In this document: one piece after another, positions 1 through 10,141 of the stretch
How positions within the stretch are numbered: the first letter of the stretch is position 1
How the letters are laid out: every line of letters starts with the position of its first letter
Source of the DNA: Cinnamomum chago
Lineage: Eukaryota; Streptophyta; Magnoliopsida; Laurales; Lauraceae
Reading direction: 5' to 3'
Assembly: GCA_038049695.1 (NCBI GenBank)
Contig: CP142456.1
Coordinates: forward strand, 22,912,501 to 22,976,500
DNA length: 64,000 bases
Notes under the pieces: generated by a model
Told to the model about the DNA's origin: nothing
The model's database searches: none
Seen by the model: the letters and a program-made list of their open reading frames with translations, nothing else
Position numbers and translations under genes: made by a program

Positions 1-32
1 TATATGGGCCCTACAATGGGTTTCCTAAGGGA

Positions 33-184
33 TTCGGATCCCTAAATCCTGTTTGGACCAATCAGGGGGTGCCACATGGGGAAGAGGATTTTTTTTTCAT
101 TGGAGGAGATGGGATGTAAGCTGATTTGACATTCTCTCCTCCATGTGGCACCCCCTGATTGGTCCAAACAGGGTTTCCGAATAC
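33..184. repeat. Foldback (MITE-like) inverted repeat
   Basis: The arms 49-79 and 141-171 are reverse complements (core ACCAATCAGGGGGTGCCAC) around a loop of about 60 bases. Weaker complementarity reaches the outer ATTCGG and CCGAAT. Seen directly; this is the shape of a short foldback MITE. No transposase or clear target-site duplication was found, so the superfamily is not assigned. Confidence 0.6.
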
Positions 185-1346
185 CAATAAGTTAGCATAT
201 AATAGTGATTTTTGGATATTTCTAACCTATAAAAAGACAGCAGACCATAAAATAATCTAGTAGTCCATTATTTTTGCTAATCTGATCTATATCCATTTAC
301 ATAGCCTTTTAGCCCTAGAATTTCAATCCAATCTAATAAAAATCAATTATCTTGGTAGATTTTTAAAAAACATTGTATCAAAAAAATAAAAAATAAAAAA
401 ATCACAACATGAAATAAAGAAAAAGTAAATAACATCAAGATGTGATTGTAATTAACAAAAACACATAAGACATGAAAAAAAGTTTAACATATGCATTTAA
501 ATATACTCATTAAGAAGGCATCCGTGAAACTCAAGCAAAAAAGATTAAAAAGGCAGATGGGTTTTTCAAAGTACTTGTATAGATGTATTTGAGAAACAAT
601 GCAAATGAGTTAGGTCTCGAAGAACGAAGAAGAAGATAATAGACAATGGATGGGCATAATTAAAAAAAAAACGAATAAGTATTTGTATTTGGAAACCAAG
701 AGAGAAATAATGCAAAAAAGAAAAGAGGAGAAAGAGGAGATAAACTTGTGGTATAAGGAGAACCAATATTTTGTTTAGAATGACTTGCTTTTGAAGAAAT
801 GAAAAGGCAATTTTGTTCCAACTTTTCTTATGATATTATTACTTAGTTGTAGAACAAAGCGAGGAGGGGCGAAAGTAGTAGAAAGAAAAAACTGCCAATA
901 GAAAAATTCTAAAAGACCGTATCCTCGTGCGAGGATTTCAAAAAATTAATTGCTGCTCCTCACCCTTGCGTAGATCCGTCCCTGATTCCTATTTGACATT
1001 ATAAAAGAGCCTACATGCTTCACCAAAGTTTTATAATTAATATTCCTCTATCGAATGAGACCCATATTGACTATGTTTCAGAATTATGAAAAACCCCTTG
1101 TATGTCCTCAAAATTACAAATAGGTCTTATTAGTCCCAAATCAGGCCCTAATTGTCAAATATGATTTGATTTCCCTTAATTGAATCTTGATTGTGCCCTA
1201 ATTCAAAGTGTTTTTTTTTTTAATTTAAATTTTAATTAAATCATTTAAAAATAATATCTAGGGATGGGTCCTTACAACTCCTCTTTCGACTTATTCAATT
1301 GCAAACCAACACGAAGACACCCATTTGGGAGTTTGCAGCTCATTTA
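185..1346. other. AT-rich spacer without recognisable gene
   Basis: No protein family, RNA gene or clear repeat was recognised. The stretch is rich in poly-A and poly-T runs, and the small open frames have no coding character. Confidence 0.6.
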
Positions 1347-1667
1347 GGGTGTATTTGCTTACATGTGTGGTAAAGTAATGGTAAAATAAATGTCACATAA
1401 TGACAAAGATGAGGTAAAGTAAAAGTGAGATAAAGTATATTGTGAAGTAAAGTGAAAGAGCGGGAATGGTAAAGTACTTATCTTTTGTGTTGGGTTTAAT
1501 TTATCATACTTTACCTAACTTTATGAGGTAAAAAACAAGCAACTTGTGGTATAAAAAGTGGCAGCTAAGATTTTATTTTTCCACTCTACTTTTTCATTCA
1601 AATATGGTAAAGGGAGAATATTTGAACGTTGGAGTTACTTTACATTTACTGGATGCTAAACAAATAC
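1347..1667. mobile_element. MITE, copy 1
   Basis: The left end (GGGTGTATTTGCTTACATGT, then GTGGTAAAGTAA) is mirrored at the right end by a TTTACATTTACTGG stretch followed by GCTAAACAAATAC. The inside is full of short GTAAAGTA and GAGGTAAAG motifs. It is about 320 bp, non-coding, and resembles the second copy downstream. Terminal similarity is seen directly; MITE status is inferred. Confidence 0.5.
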
Positions 1668-1903
1668 AAATTGATACTCATTTGGCTGGAGTTGAATAAT
1701 ATAGAAAGATAGAAGTTAAAACACTTTATTCCGGGGTGTCCAACTTTGAATTACAGTAAAATCTCCATGCTAGGGCTGAAACGAGAAGGGTCTGACTTGA
1801 AACTAGATTCGATCATTAATTATAATTCAAAGTCAGGGGTTTGGGTGCAAGTTTGAACCCTATGGGTTGGATCAAAGCCAAGAGCCCAAGATCCGAGGAT
1901 GCT

Positions 1904-2244
1904 GGTGTTTGTTGTAAAATAACAGTGAAGTAAATCTCACATAAATGGTAAATGTTAGATAAAATATGTGCGAACCTGATGTTTGTATTTGTTTCGTATG
2001 AGATAAAAGTGAGAAAGAGACATTACGGAGAAATGGACACTTTTTATCGTGGATTTAACTTTACGACATTACCTTATTTTTATGAGATAAAAAAGATGCG
2101 ACGGTCCGATAAAGTTTACGATAAAGAGGCTGGAGATCATTCTATTTTGCTCTATTTTGTCAACCAAACTTGACAAAGTAAAAGGTAGGTGGCAGATGGA
2201 ATTATTTCACCGCACCCTTTTACTTTACCACATGCAAACTAACA
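1904..2244. mobile_element. MITE, copy 2 of the same family
   Basis: The left end GGTGTTTGTTGTAAAATAAC and right end TTTACTTTACCACATGCAAAC are imperfect inverted repeats. The right end matches the inverted left end of copy 1. Both copies share a GTGGCAG block near the right end. The small open frame inside is not considered a gene. Confidence 0.5.
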
Positions 2245-2299
2245 TTAAAACATTTCAAACATTCGATCCACTACCTCATCCAAGTTTAAACCCGGGTAA

Positions 2300-2600
2300 T
2301 GATTTGGGGGTTGATTAAGGTGGTGGCCACCAGGTCTATAGTTTGGATCACCAAACCAGAGTTCAATCTCCCCACATTCCTTTTGGCTATTGGGTACTCA
2401 TCTAAATATGATTAATTTGTATAACTATGATGTGAATTTACCCAACAGAGTTGGTGGAGTGGCATAAGGTGTGAGTTTGCTCCCCATGTTTTGTGTTCTA
2501 AGCCACCCTATATTTGCCTGGTGTGTGTTTGTGTAGGTTTAGAGGGCGTCGCTCGGGTCAAAGACCTCACGGATATCCACGTAATTGGAAAAAAAAAATC
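2300..2600 (+). mobile_element. SINE-like, tRNA-derived sequence (one or two heads)
   Basis: A pol III-like box A (GGTTGATTAAGGTGGT) is followed by a box B (GAGTTCAATCTCC) near 2363. A second pair, GGTGGAGTGGCATAAGGT near 2455 and TGTTCTAAGCC near 2507, follows. The block ends in a short A run near 2588-2597. That is the build of a plant tRNA-derived SINE, possibly two in tandem. No family was recognised and no target duplication was verified. Confidence 0.4.
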
Positions 2601-2619
2601 ACAATAAATTTCCTCTTCC

Positions 2620-3720
2620 TTCATGGGTTTTTTTTTATTATTTAAAAAGAGAAGCAATATTCATTATACCATTAATAATTCATATTTGTGAAGCAGATGC
2701 ATTGGGGTAAGGCCTTGAGAATTGGAGGGTGATGACTATGACGGCCCTGAGTAATTACTAAAGCAGCCCAAAAAAATTCATGTTTGGGACAATTACTGAC
2801 CCAACTTGATGAACGGCTCGATTTTCACAAGATGATATCCAAGCACAATGATAGAGTACCGTTTCCAGTGGTTCCAAAAATTAATGGGTGGTCCATCGAA
2901 GAAATGATTTCCAGCCATAGTTGTGAATTTGGTTTCGGTCATCATTTAGGTCTAGGGTTCAAGATCGAATATTTCGGTATTTCGGAAATTCGGCAAAATC
3001 TTTCAGAAGAACTTTTCGGAATAATAAAAAAAAAAAAACATATATATAATAAAAAATAAAAATAAAAAATAAATTATGCATGTTTCTTGATAAGAATATT
3101 GAGAAAAAAGATTTTAAAAAAGAGGTGAAAATTGTGCTATAAACCGAAATGGACCAAAATGGATCGGAATGGACAACCAAAATGGACTAGAACGACCAAA
3201 ATGGACTAAAATGGTTGGAATGGATTGGAACTCAAACCATAATTTTGTTTGCCCCATCTCGTTTCGACCGGAGGACCGGAACGAAAAATTTCATCCATTC
3301 CGGCCGAAACGAAATGGAATCGACAATTATGTTTCTAGCTCCAAGTGTACCAACCTTTCCAGTCTCAGTGGTCCTGAAAACAACGAAAAGTGGGGTAATT
3401 AAGCGGTCAACTGTCAAAACTTACAATGCGTATTTTTACCGAAACAAAACTTACAATAAAGCTATCAACTTTTTTATTTCACTCCAACCAAGGGGACTAA
3501 AACCCAAGAGAGTGGCCACATTCACGGAAAGATAGGCCACATAAGGCAGCGAGGTGAGAACCGCCAGATAAGAAGCCTTTCTCAAGCATGTCAATTTACC
3601 ATAAGCCTTTTCAGTGGTCCATTGCAATTTACAATAATGCATGGATTGGTAACTTATCTCGAGCACCGAAATATAAAAACACAACGGATTTGATTTAAGT
3701 GAGTAATAAGGAGCATGTAG
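2620..3720. other. Non-coding spacer with a short ATGGA-type tandem repeat
   Basis: At 3140-3232 a degenerate repeat built on AAATGGAC and GGAATGG units appears about eight times, with similar words further on. The rest is AT-rich and holds small frames with no recognisable family. I do not support a gene here. Confidence 0.5.
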
Positions 3721-5030
3721 CAGGCCTGTCAATTCAATCCGTTAAAATGGGCACCCGGCGCGGCCCAAACCCAAAAATATAGGGCTTTAAAAAAAATTTG
3801 ATCCTAGCGAGCTGAACTTAGACAATGATTTTAAAGCCCAACCAAAATGGGACTAGACTTGGGCAGAACAGGCCCGGTCCGGCCCGCCCACATGCACATT
3901 TCACTCATTTTTAATAAATTTACAATACATAATGATGAGTTAGTACAAAAATTAGGTTATTTTGAATTTATTTATGCAAGAATGGCTAAAGTGATGATGG
4001 GAAGGTTTGAGAAGTATTGGAAGAATTATAATTAACTATTTAAAATAGCCATATTGTTTGATCCATCCTCTAAGATAGTGTGCTTGGAATGAGTTTTTAT
4101 GATATTATATGAAACAAAGGTATGTAGAAGTAATTGTATGGCAAAAGCTCGTAATCTATTTAAAAAGCTTTATGAACAATATCATGAGATTTGGTGCTAA
4201 AGATAGTGATCAGAAGGTAAATAAAAATGATGCAATTAGTAGGCAATCTAAAAGAAAGTTTGGTGAGAATGAACATGGAAAGTTTAATTCTCTTTTTTAA
4301 AGTCATCAAAAAGAAATTACCAATAAGGCAGTTGTAGAAGAAAAAATGAAATTAGATCATTATTTTGATAACAAGTCTGCAGAAGAAGATGACACATTAG
4401 ATATATTATAATGGTAGAAATTGAATTTAGCTAAGTATCATTTTTTATCTCATACGACTCACGATATTTTAGCTATTCCTATGTCTACGGTTGCTTCAGA
4501 GTTGGCATCTAGCACTAGAGGGAGGGTACTTGACCCATATAGGACTTCTTTCAAACCAGATATGGTAGAAGCATTTGTTTGTACCTGGTTCAGTCACGAC
4601 CCAACTAGTGATGATGATTCAGACAATGATGGAAATGCACTAAATGATCTTTTAGACATATTAAAAGAAAGTTATTTTTGTTAATTTCTTTTAGACATTA
4701 CTTGGCCCACATAGGATACTTAGCTAATTTCTATTGATTTCCTAATTTCTACTGTCACCGGAAAAAAAACTCTGCCATGTTACCTTTAGCATTGCATTGC
4801 TGGTCCCAAGCTCGGAAAAAAGGAAGTGGGTTTAAAGTTTGGTTAACACCCGTTGTCCGGTGGCAGCGTAGGAATAATTAGAGAATGTTTAGCTTATATT
4901 CAAGATCGTGCTAAGCCCTGGTTTGCACGGAAGGGGGTTTGACGTAGGCCCATAGGTCCACCCAATATTCGGGATGGGATTGCATAGGCCAAGCCCAATC
5001 CCAGGTCCGGCCCGTCCCATTGACTGTTCT
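3721..5030 (+). mobile_element. Deleted hAT DNA transposon
   Basis: The left terminus CAGGCCTGTCAATTC is followed by GGCCCGGTCCGGCCC-type sequence. The right end mirrors it (CCGGCCCGTCCCATTGACTGTT near 5007-5028). GGCCCG-rich subterminal sequence next to a short CAGG...TGTCAA terminus is typical of plant hAT elements. Only the C-terminal part of the transposase remains, so this is an internally deleted, non-autonomous copy. An 8-bp target duplication was not verified. Confidence 0.6.
3895..4684 (+). pseudogene. hAT transposase, C-terminal remnant
   Basis: The best piece, 4421-4684, carries the hAT dimerisation signature (LAIPMSTVASELASSTRGR followed by VLDPYR and FKPDMVEAFVC), the C-terminal domain through which hAT transposases multimerise. 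Upstream pieces at 3895-4035 and 4037-4300 match the end of the RNase-H-like catalytic fold, including ILFDPSSK. The 4109-4300 and 4421-4684 frames are in phase, separated by stops including TAA at 4298-4300; the 3895-4035 piece is in another frame. The BED zinc finger and most of the catalytic domain are missing. The gene is dead, and the deletion fits the short distance between the element ends. Confidence 0.75.
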
Positions 5031-5264
5031 AAGCTCGTGTGATTTGTTTGAGTTATTTTTTTTTACAAAAAGGCCCCTATATTTTCATGTAACATCATAA
5101 AACTTCATATACTATGATTTAACTTTAAAAAAAGGAAAATCTTCCTTTACCATTTTATCCCTCATATTTAATGAAAAATTGAAATGACGCATTTAACCCT
5201 TTTACATCGTTCTTCCGTCTTCTTCAAAAGATGTTGGTGTGAAGGATCTAGAGAACGAAAATTT
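4690..5264. other. hAT right-end region and spacer
   Basis: The part to about 5030 is the non-coding 3' side of the hAT element, with the CGGCCCGTCC-type subterminal sequence. The rest is AT-rich spacer with no recognised feature. Confidence 0.45.
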
Positions 5265-5814
5265 AAAGGGATAATTAGCCAAAAGTTCCTCAGCACAGTC
5301 TTGTAAGGCTTCCGGTCCAACGACTTGTTCTCTAAGGCCTATACTCCATATAGCTTGACATATTTTGGCGAGAGGTCCCTAGATACGTCACATTAGACGT
5401 TTTCATGTCTAATTTACCCTTTCAACTACTTAAGCATAAAATTTTGAATTTTAAAATTTCAAATCTTCCATTCTCCCTCATTCCTAGGGCAACGTTCTCT
5501 CTTATTCTCTATTGTCCTTGATCCCTATCCTCGTCGGAAGAAATAGAGGCAGGCTTGATTCTGACTTTTGCAAAGAAGATGACAACATAGGATCCCGGAT
5601 TCTAATTTTGGATTGTTGAAATCGCAAAGAAGATCAAAGGGGTCCTGGTTTTGAAGAGATTATGGGAGCAACAAACAGCTACAAAAATCGGAGACTGCGC
5701 AGAAGGCAAGCAGATCCGGATCAAGTAGCCAGAGAAGACGACGATGAAGAGGAAGGCAGTGGCGCTGTGCATGCTCCAGTTCGGTTGCAGCCCTGTTACA
5801 AAACAAGAAACGGA

Positions 5815-6140
5815 GATGAAGACCAGAGCAGAGGTCAGTCGTCATTACCTCGTTGTTGTTGGGGAAGAAGACTGGAGCGGAGGTTAGTCATCGTTGCCTC
5901 ATCGTCGCTGGGGAAAAAGACCGAAGCAGAGGTCAATCATGCCTCGCTGTCCCTAGGGAAGAAGACCAGAGCAGAGGTCAGTCGTTGCTGCCCCGTCGTC
6001 GATGGGGAAAAAGACCGGAGCAGAGGTCAGTCGTGCCTCACCGTCGTTGGGGAAGAAGACCGGAGCAGAGGTTAGTCGTTACTGCCTCACCGTCGTTAGG
6101 GAAGACGACCGGAGCAAAGGTCTTGTTGTTGCCCCACTGT
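5815..6140 (+). repeat. Minisatellite, about 45-49 bp, seven copies
   Basis: Seven tandem units carry the core GGGGAAGAAGACCGGAGCAG followed by AGGTCAGTCGT and a CGTCGTCG tail. The unit length varies slightly, so the open frame 5662-6075 reads through by repetition in changing frames. I treat that frame as a by-product of the repeat, not a gene. An ATG at 5662 follows a plausible leader, so an exon of the truncated element cannot be fully excluded. Confidence 0.7.
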
Positions 6141-6172
6141 AGTTTTTTGATCGTTATCTAATGTAGTCGACG

Positions 6173-6660
6173 GTGCTGCGCTATCACCAGAGAAGGAAGG
6201 CAGCATGGCTGTTATATCGTTTTTGACAAATCTATCCGAGTTTCTATGAAATTTATCTGAGTTTTTGTGAAGTGCTGCGCTATCACCAGAGAAGGAAGGC
6301 AGCATGGTTGTTACATCGTTTTTGACAAATCTATCCAAGTTTTTATGAAATTTATCTGAGTTTTTGTGAAATTTATTTGAGTTTTTGTCAAATTTATTTG
6401 AGTTTTTGTCAAATTTATTTGATTCTTTTGGAAAATTTATTTTCATTTTTTGAAATCTATTTGTGTTTTTGAATTTTATTTGCATATTTTGAAACTTATT
6501 TGCATCTTTTCAAATTTATTTGCGTTTTTTGAAACTTATTTGCGTTCTTTTGAAATTTATTTGCGTTCTTTGAAATTTATTTGCATTCTTTTGAAATTTA
6601 TTTGTGTTTTTTGAAATTTATTTGTGTCCTTTTAAGTTTTATTTGAAAATCTCATTAATA
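6173..6660. repeat. Duplicated block and 20-bp TTTATTTGAGTTT repeat
   Basis: A block of about 98 bp beginning TGCTGCGCTATCACCAGAG occurs twice in tandem (about 6173 and 6272). It runs into more than a dozen 18-22-bp units of the form AAATTTATTTGAGTTTTTGT, decaying to TTTGCGTTTTTTGAAA. The same word family recurs at 8430-9330, 14090-14320 and 15880-16110 inside the neighbouring MULE. Confidence 0.7.
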
Positions 6661-6792
6661 GGATTTTCATTAATCGGAGCCAATTAAATGGTAGTTGACC
6701 ATAATTAATGGCATATCCCAGTAATCATGAGATATGATTTATCTTAAAATAAAAAAATTTAAAGAAAGGGTAACTTGGACATTTTAGTTATT

Positions 6793-7670
6793 TGATAAGT
6801 CCATGAAATTGCATTTCTTAGTCATCATTTCATATAGAATTATGGACTTATTTAGATTAAATTCATTAAATTTCATAAAATCATGCATCATGGTGTTCAA
6901 AGTGTATTTCATGTGAAAATTGGTTTAAGTTCATAAAATTGTACGGCTTTCTTGAAATTATTCCTTTTTATTATTTTTGATTCACATGTAAACATGCATG
7001 ATTTCTTTACACCACTGCATAGTTCGCGAAATTTCGATCAACATGGTATATTCATACGCACACAAACATGTAGAATTGGGTTCCATGCATAGCATTATTC
7101 TTTCCCTTATGAAAAATTATTCTTTGATTTTGTGTAGGGAAAATTCAGATTTTGGGACCCACTTTGAGAAGAATTTGAGAGAAAAATTAAAGAGGAGAGA
7201 AAAATCAAGAAGAAGCCATCATGGGGACCCACACTCCATGGGCATGAATTCTATAGCATGGGACGACCATGGTAGGTCCCACAAGGAGTTCTAAATTTCA
7301 GAAAATCCTATTTTTGCTAAAGACTCAAAATTCAAATTAAAACTCAAAAAAGGAAAGAATTGAAGATGACCTTGTGGAGCAAGAAATCAAGGAAGGAAAG
7401 TGGAGAAGGAAAGAAGAAAGGAAAAAAAAAGAAAGAAAGAGGATTTATGAGACATGCAAGGACATCCAAGGGAGGAGCATTCACCTTGAAGTGCATGCCT
7501 AAAGTGGGGTCCACCCCATTCCAATTGTTGCAAAAAAAAAAAAAAAAAAGAAAATCTCAAACTCTAATTTGATTAATTTTTGAAAGTGCAAAGTAGGCCA
7601 CAGAGGAGATATTGAAGCAAAGGAAAGTCCTAAAACTAGGAGTCTTACTAGCCAAGAAAACAAAGGTGGA
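6793..7670 (+). mobile_element. Athila-type LTR fragment (fossil)
   Basis: It begins TGATAAGTCCATGAAATTGC, like the start of the Athila 3' LTR at 49801 (TGATAAGTCCACAAAATTG). It also shares the TGTAGGGAA...TTTTGGGA..CCACTT block with that LTR. The right portion of the LTR is missing where MULE-like sequence starts. This is a broken solo LTR or LTR remnant; purine-rich AAGGAAAG stretches follow as in the related LTRs. Confidence 0.55.
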
Positions 7671-7680
7671 AGTAGTTTTA

Positions 7681-7875
7681 AATTGGGGGCTTTGGTCGGA
7701 GGTCCCTCAAAGTATGACTTTTAAGGCAAACGGTCCACAAACTAAACTAATGCAGCCAAAGGTCCCTCTCACACATTCTCATACCTAAAATGTCCGATTT
7801 GCCTTTTCATTCATTGTCGTGAATGTGATACGGATAAAATTTAAAAAGTTTGGAATCTTCTCAAAGAAGGAACCT
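7681..7875 (+). repeat. Putative MULE left terminal region
   Basis: GGGGGCTTTGGTCGGAGGTC and an internal AAAGGTCCCTCTCACACATT echo each other. They are followed by a CCGATTTGCCTTTT block. This lies where the MULE should start and resembles the block at 5300-5450. The opposite TIR is lost, so exact ends cannot be fixed. Confidence 0.4.
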
Positions 7876-8429
7876 CCGACAAAAAAGGCGCTGTTTCGCT
7901 TTGAGATTGCATGCAACGAAGAAGAGTTGATTATATCAGAATTTCAAAAACTATCCATAGTTTTCTGTTTCATTGCAAGTTAGTGTCTGCAACGATGATA
8001 TCTTCAATTTCGAAAAGAAGACATACAACGAAGAAGAGATCCAAACCCTAGTTGCATGCGTTGGTTATTTGACTGCAAGTGTTTGCAAATGCAAAAACGA
8101 TACTTCAAACTACTGATTTCCCCTGTAAGTTGAATATTTCATCCTTTTCATATCATCATTGTTTCAGAACCCTATGTTTTTGTTGATTGTCATTTGGAAT
8201 GTTTTTGTCTCGTTCTCTCTGATTCCTTTTCTAATAATGAAAACTTATTCAGGAAATGGTGAGAATGAAGTCTTCCTTGCTTTCAGAATGCCATAAGCAA
8301 CAAAAACAAGAAGTAGAAGGTATCTAAATAATTGTCTCTTTTCCTTTTACTGGCTGTAATTTTTGTAGAATACTTTTATAGATGTTCGAAATGTTTAACC
8401 AAATGTCGTACAATCATTGCTACTTTGTC

Positions 8430-9325
8430 AATTTGAAGTAAGTTTATATGAGTTGTTTGAGAAAATTTTCAACTCTGTAATGTATATGATCTGTCTCCAT
8501 ATAAAATTGAATCTATATGAGTTTTAGATGAGTTTAAATCAATTTCTGTTGACTTTATCTGAGATTGCATTGTTGGAATGAAGATGCATCTAAGTTTGGA
8601 ATGAAAATTCCTTGAACTTATAATGTATTTATGTGTGCCTGGGATGAACTTATCCGTTCTTGATGAATTTTACTGAATTTATCTCAGTATTTAATTGAGT
8701 TTGTTTTGGCTTTGACTTAAGTTTATTTGATTTTAATTGAGTTTGTGATTTAATAACACAAATATATGAGTTTATTGCATTGTGTAACCTGTTTCTAATA
8801 TCTTTATCTGAGTTGTATACAAAACTTATTTATCTTTCTGTCTCCAAATAAATAAATCTATCTGAGCTTTGAATGAACTTAAATAAATTTCTGTTGACTT
8901 TATCTGAGATTGCAGCAAATGCATCTAAGTTTGGAATGAAAATTCCCTGAAATTATAATGTATTTATGTGTGCCTGTGGTGAATTTATCTGTCTTAATGA
9001 ATTTGATTGAATTTATCTCACTATTTAACCGAGTTTGTTTGGCTTTGACTTAAGTTTATTTGATCTTAATTGAGTTTGTGAGTTAATAACATAAATATAT
9101 GACTTTATTCCAGTTTCTAACCCGTTCCTAATATGTTTTTCTGAATTGTATACAAAGCTTATATGTCTTTTTATTTAATTTATCTTAGTTTCTATCAAAT
9201 GTATCTGTGTGTATATGCAAATTATCTGAGTTTGTATCCAATTTAATTATCTGAATTTATATTCAATTTATCTGCGTTTGTGTGCAATTTATCTGTCTTT
9301 GTATACACGTATCTGAATCTTAGAT
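8430..9325 (+). repeat. ATCTGAGTTT-motif-filled intron
   Basis: The intron contains many dispersed copies of TTTATCTGAGTTTG or near variants (ATCTGAATTTAT, TTATCTGCGTTTG, ATCTGTCTTTG). Two stretches of about 250 bp (8510-8760 and 8850-9095) also look like an internal duplication. Seen directly; function unknown. Confidence 0.65.
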
Positions 9326-9328
9326 AAT

Positions 9329-10141
9329 ATGAATCTGAGTTGTTTTACTGTATGCATCAAGAAAACAAAACAAGCGAAGGAGGGACATGAAAAATTAGCA
9401 AAGAAAAAACTAGTGCATAAAAAGAAGGCTAAGAAGGCCGCCACTTATTACCAATTCAGATCGAACTTGGTGTCAACTGTGACACTAGTTCAAATCATAA
9501 AGCAGTTGGTAATTGAAGTGTATAAAGTTGAATTAAGGAAGATCCCTTTCTGGAGCCTCATAGAGTGCATGTTGAAGGGAACAATCTCATAAAAGATGTG
9601 TAGGAAGTATGACAGGGACTTTATATTGATCCTTGATACATACAGCAGCCAGAGGAGGCAGTTTAGACTAGGAAAATCCTATATGCCGTTCACTGCAAAG
9701 GACATGTCGCTCATATTCGGCATACCGAATGGCACAAGAGCACTTGATCCGAAGTATGCAAAGAGGAAAACTTCTGAATTCATATCTACGAGATTCCAGG
9801 GTTGTCCAAGAGTGTCAACTCCACAGATAAAGCAGCAGCTCCATCTAGCATTGAATGGAACAACAAAAACTGATGTTGTTAGGCTACTGTGCCAGTATAT
9901 CCTTGTGGTAATCTTTTTTGCAACCCACAGCAACACAATAGGATGGGCATACGTGGGCTACGTTGAAAATTACATGGATATGAGCACCATACCTGGGCAG
10001 AAGAGATATCAAATTTTTTTATGGAGTCGGTACATAGTAGGAGCCGTGGTTCTGATAGAGTCATTGGCTGTCTTATTGCATTACAAGTACGATAGACAAC
10101 TACCTACCTACACATGTGAATTTGAAGTTACAAAGAACGAA
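9329..10141 (+). pseudogene. N-terminal domain block of the ULP-MULE protein
   Basis: Two in-phase segments, 9329-9592 and 9596-10141, are separated by one TAA at 9590-9592. The first is lysine-rich (KKLVHKKKAKKAA, a possible nuclear localisation signal). It leads into FWSLIECMLKG and then MCRKYDRDF, KSYMPFTAKDMSLIFGIPNG and VVIFFATHSNTIGWAYVGYV. The xLIFGIPNG signature followed by an FFATH..T.GW segment is the conserved N-terminal domain (DUF1985-like) that precedes the protease in plant ULP-MULEs. The block is cut at 10141 by a solo LTR and continues at 12506. Confidence 0.7.

Larger units (their letters stand above)
5265..6670. mobile_element. Truncated MULE-like end with leader
   Basis: The order of motifs resembles the left end of the MULE at 7681: a CCGGTCCAA block, then GAGAGGTCCCTAGAT, then TCTAATTTACCCTTT; the MULE has ACGGTCCAC, AAGGTCCCTC and CCGATTTGCCTTTT. 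The 3' half is filled with TTTATCTGAGTTT-type repeats, the same motif that fills the MULE introns. I infer a second, strongly truncated copy of a related element. No transposase or protease domain lies inside it. Confidence 0.4.

Noticed and set aside
2784-3059. 91-codon frame as a host gene
   Set aside because: No recognisable family, ends in a poly-A/AT run, and neighbours only repeats.
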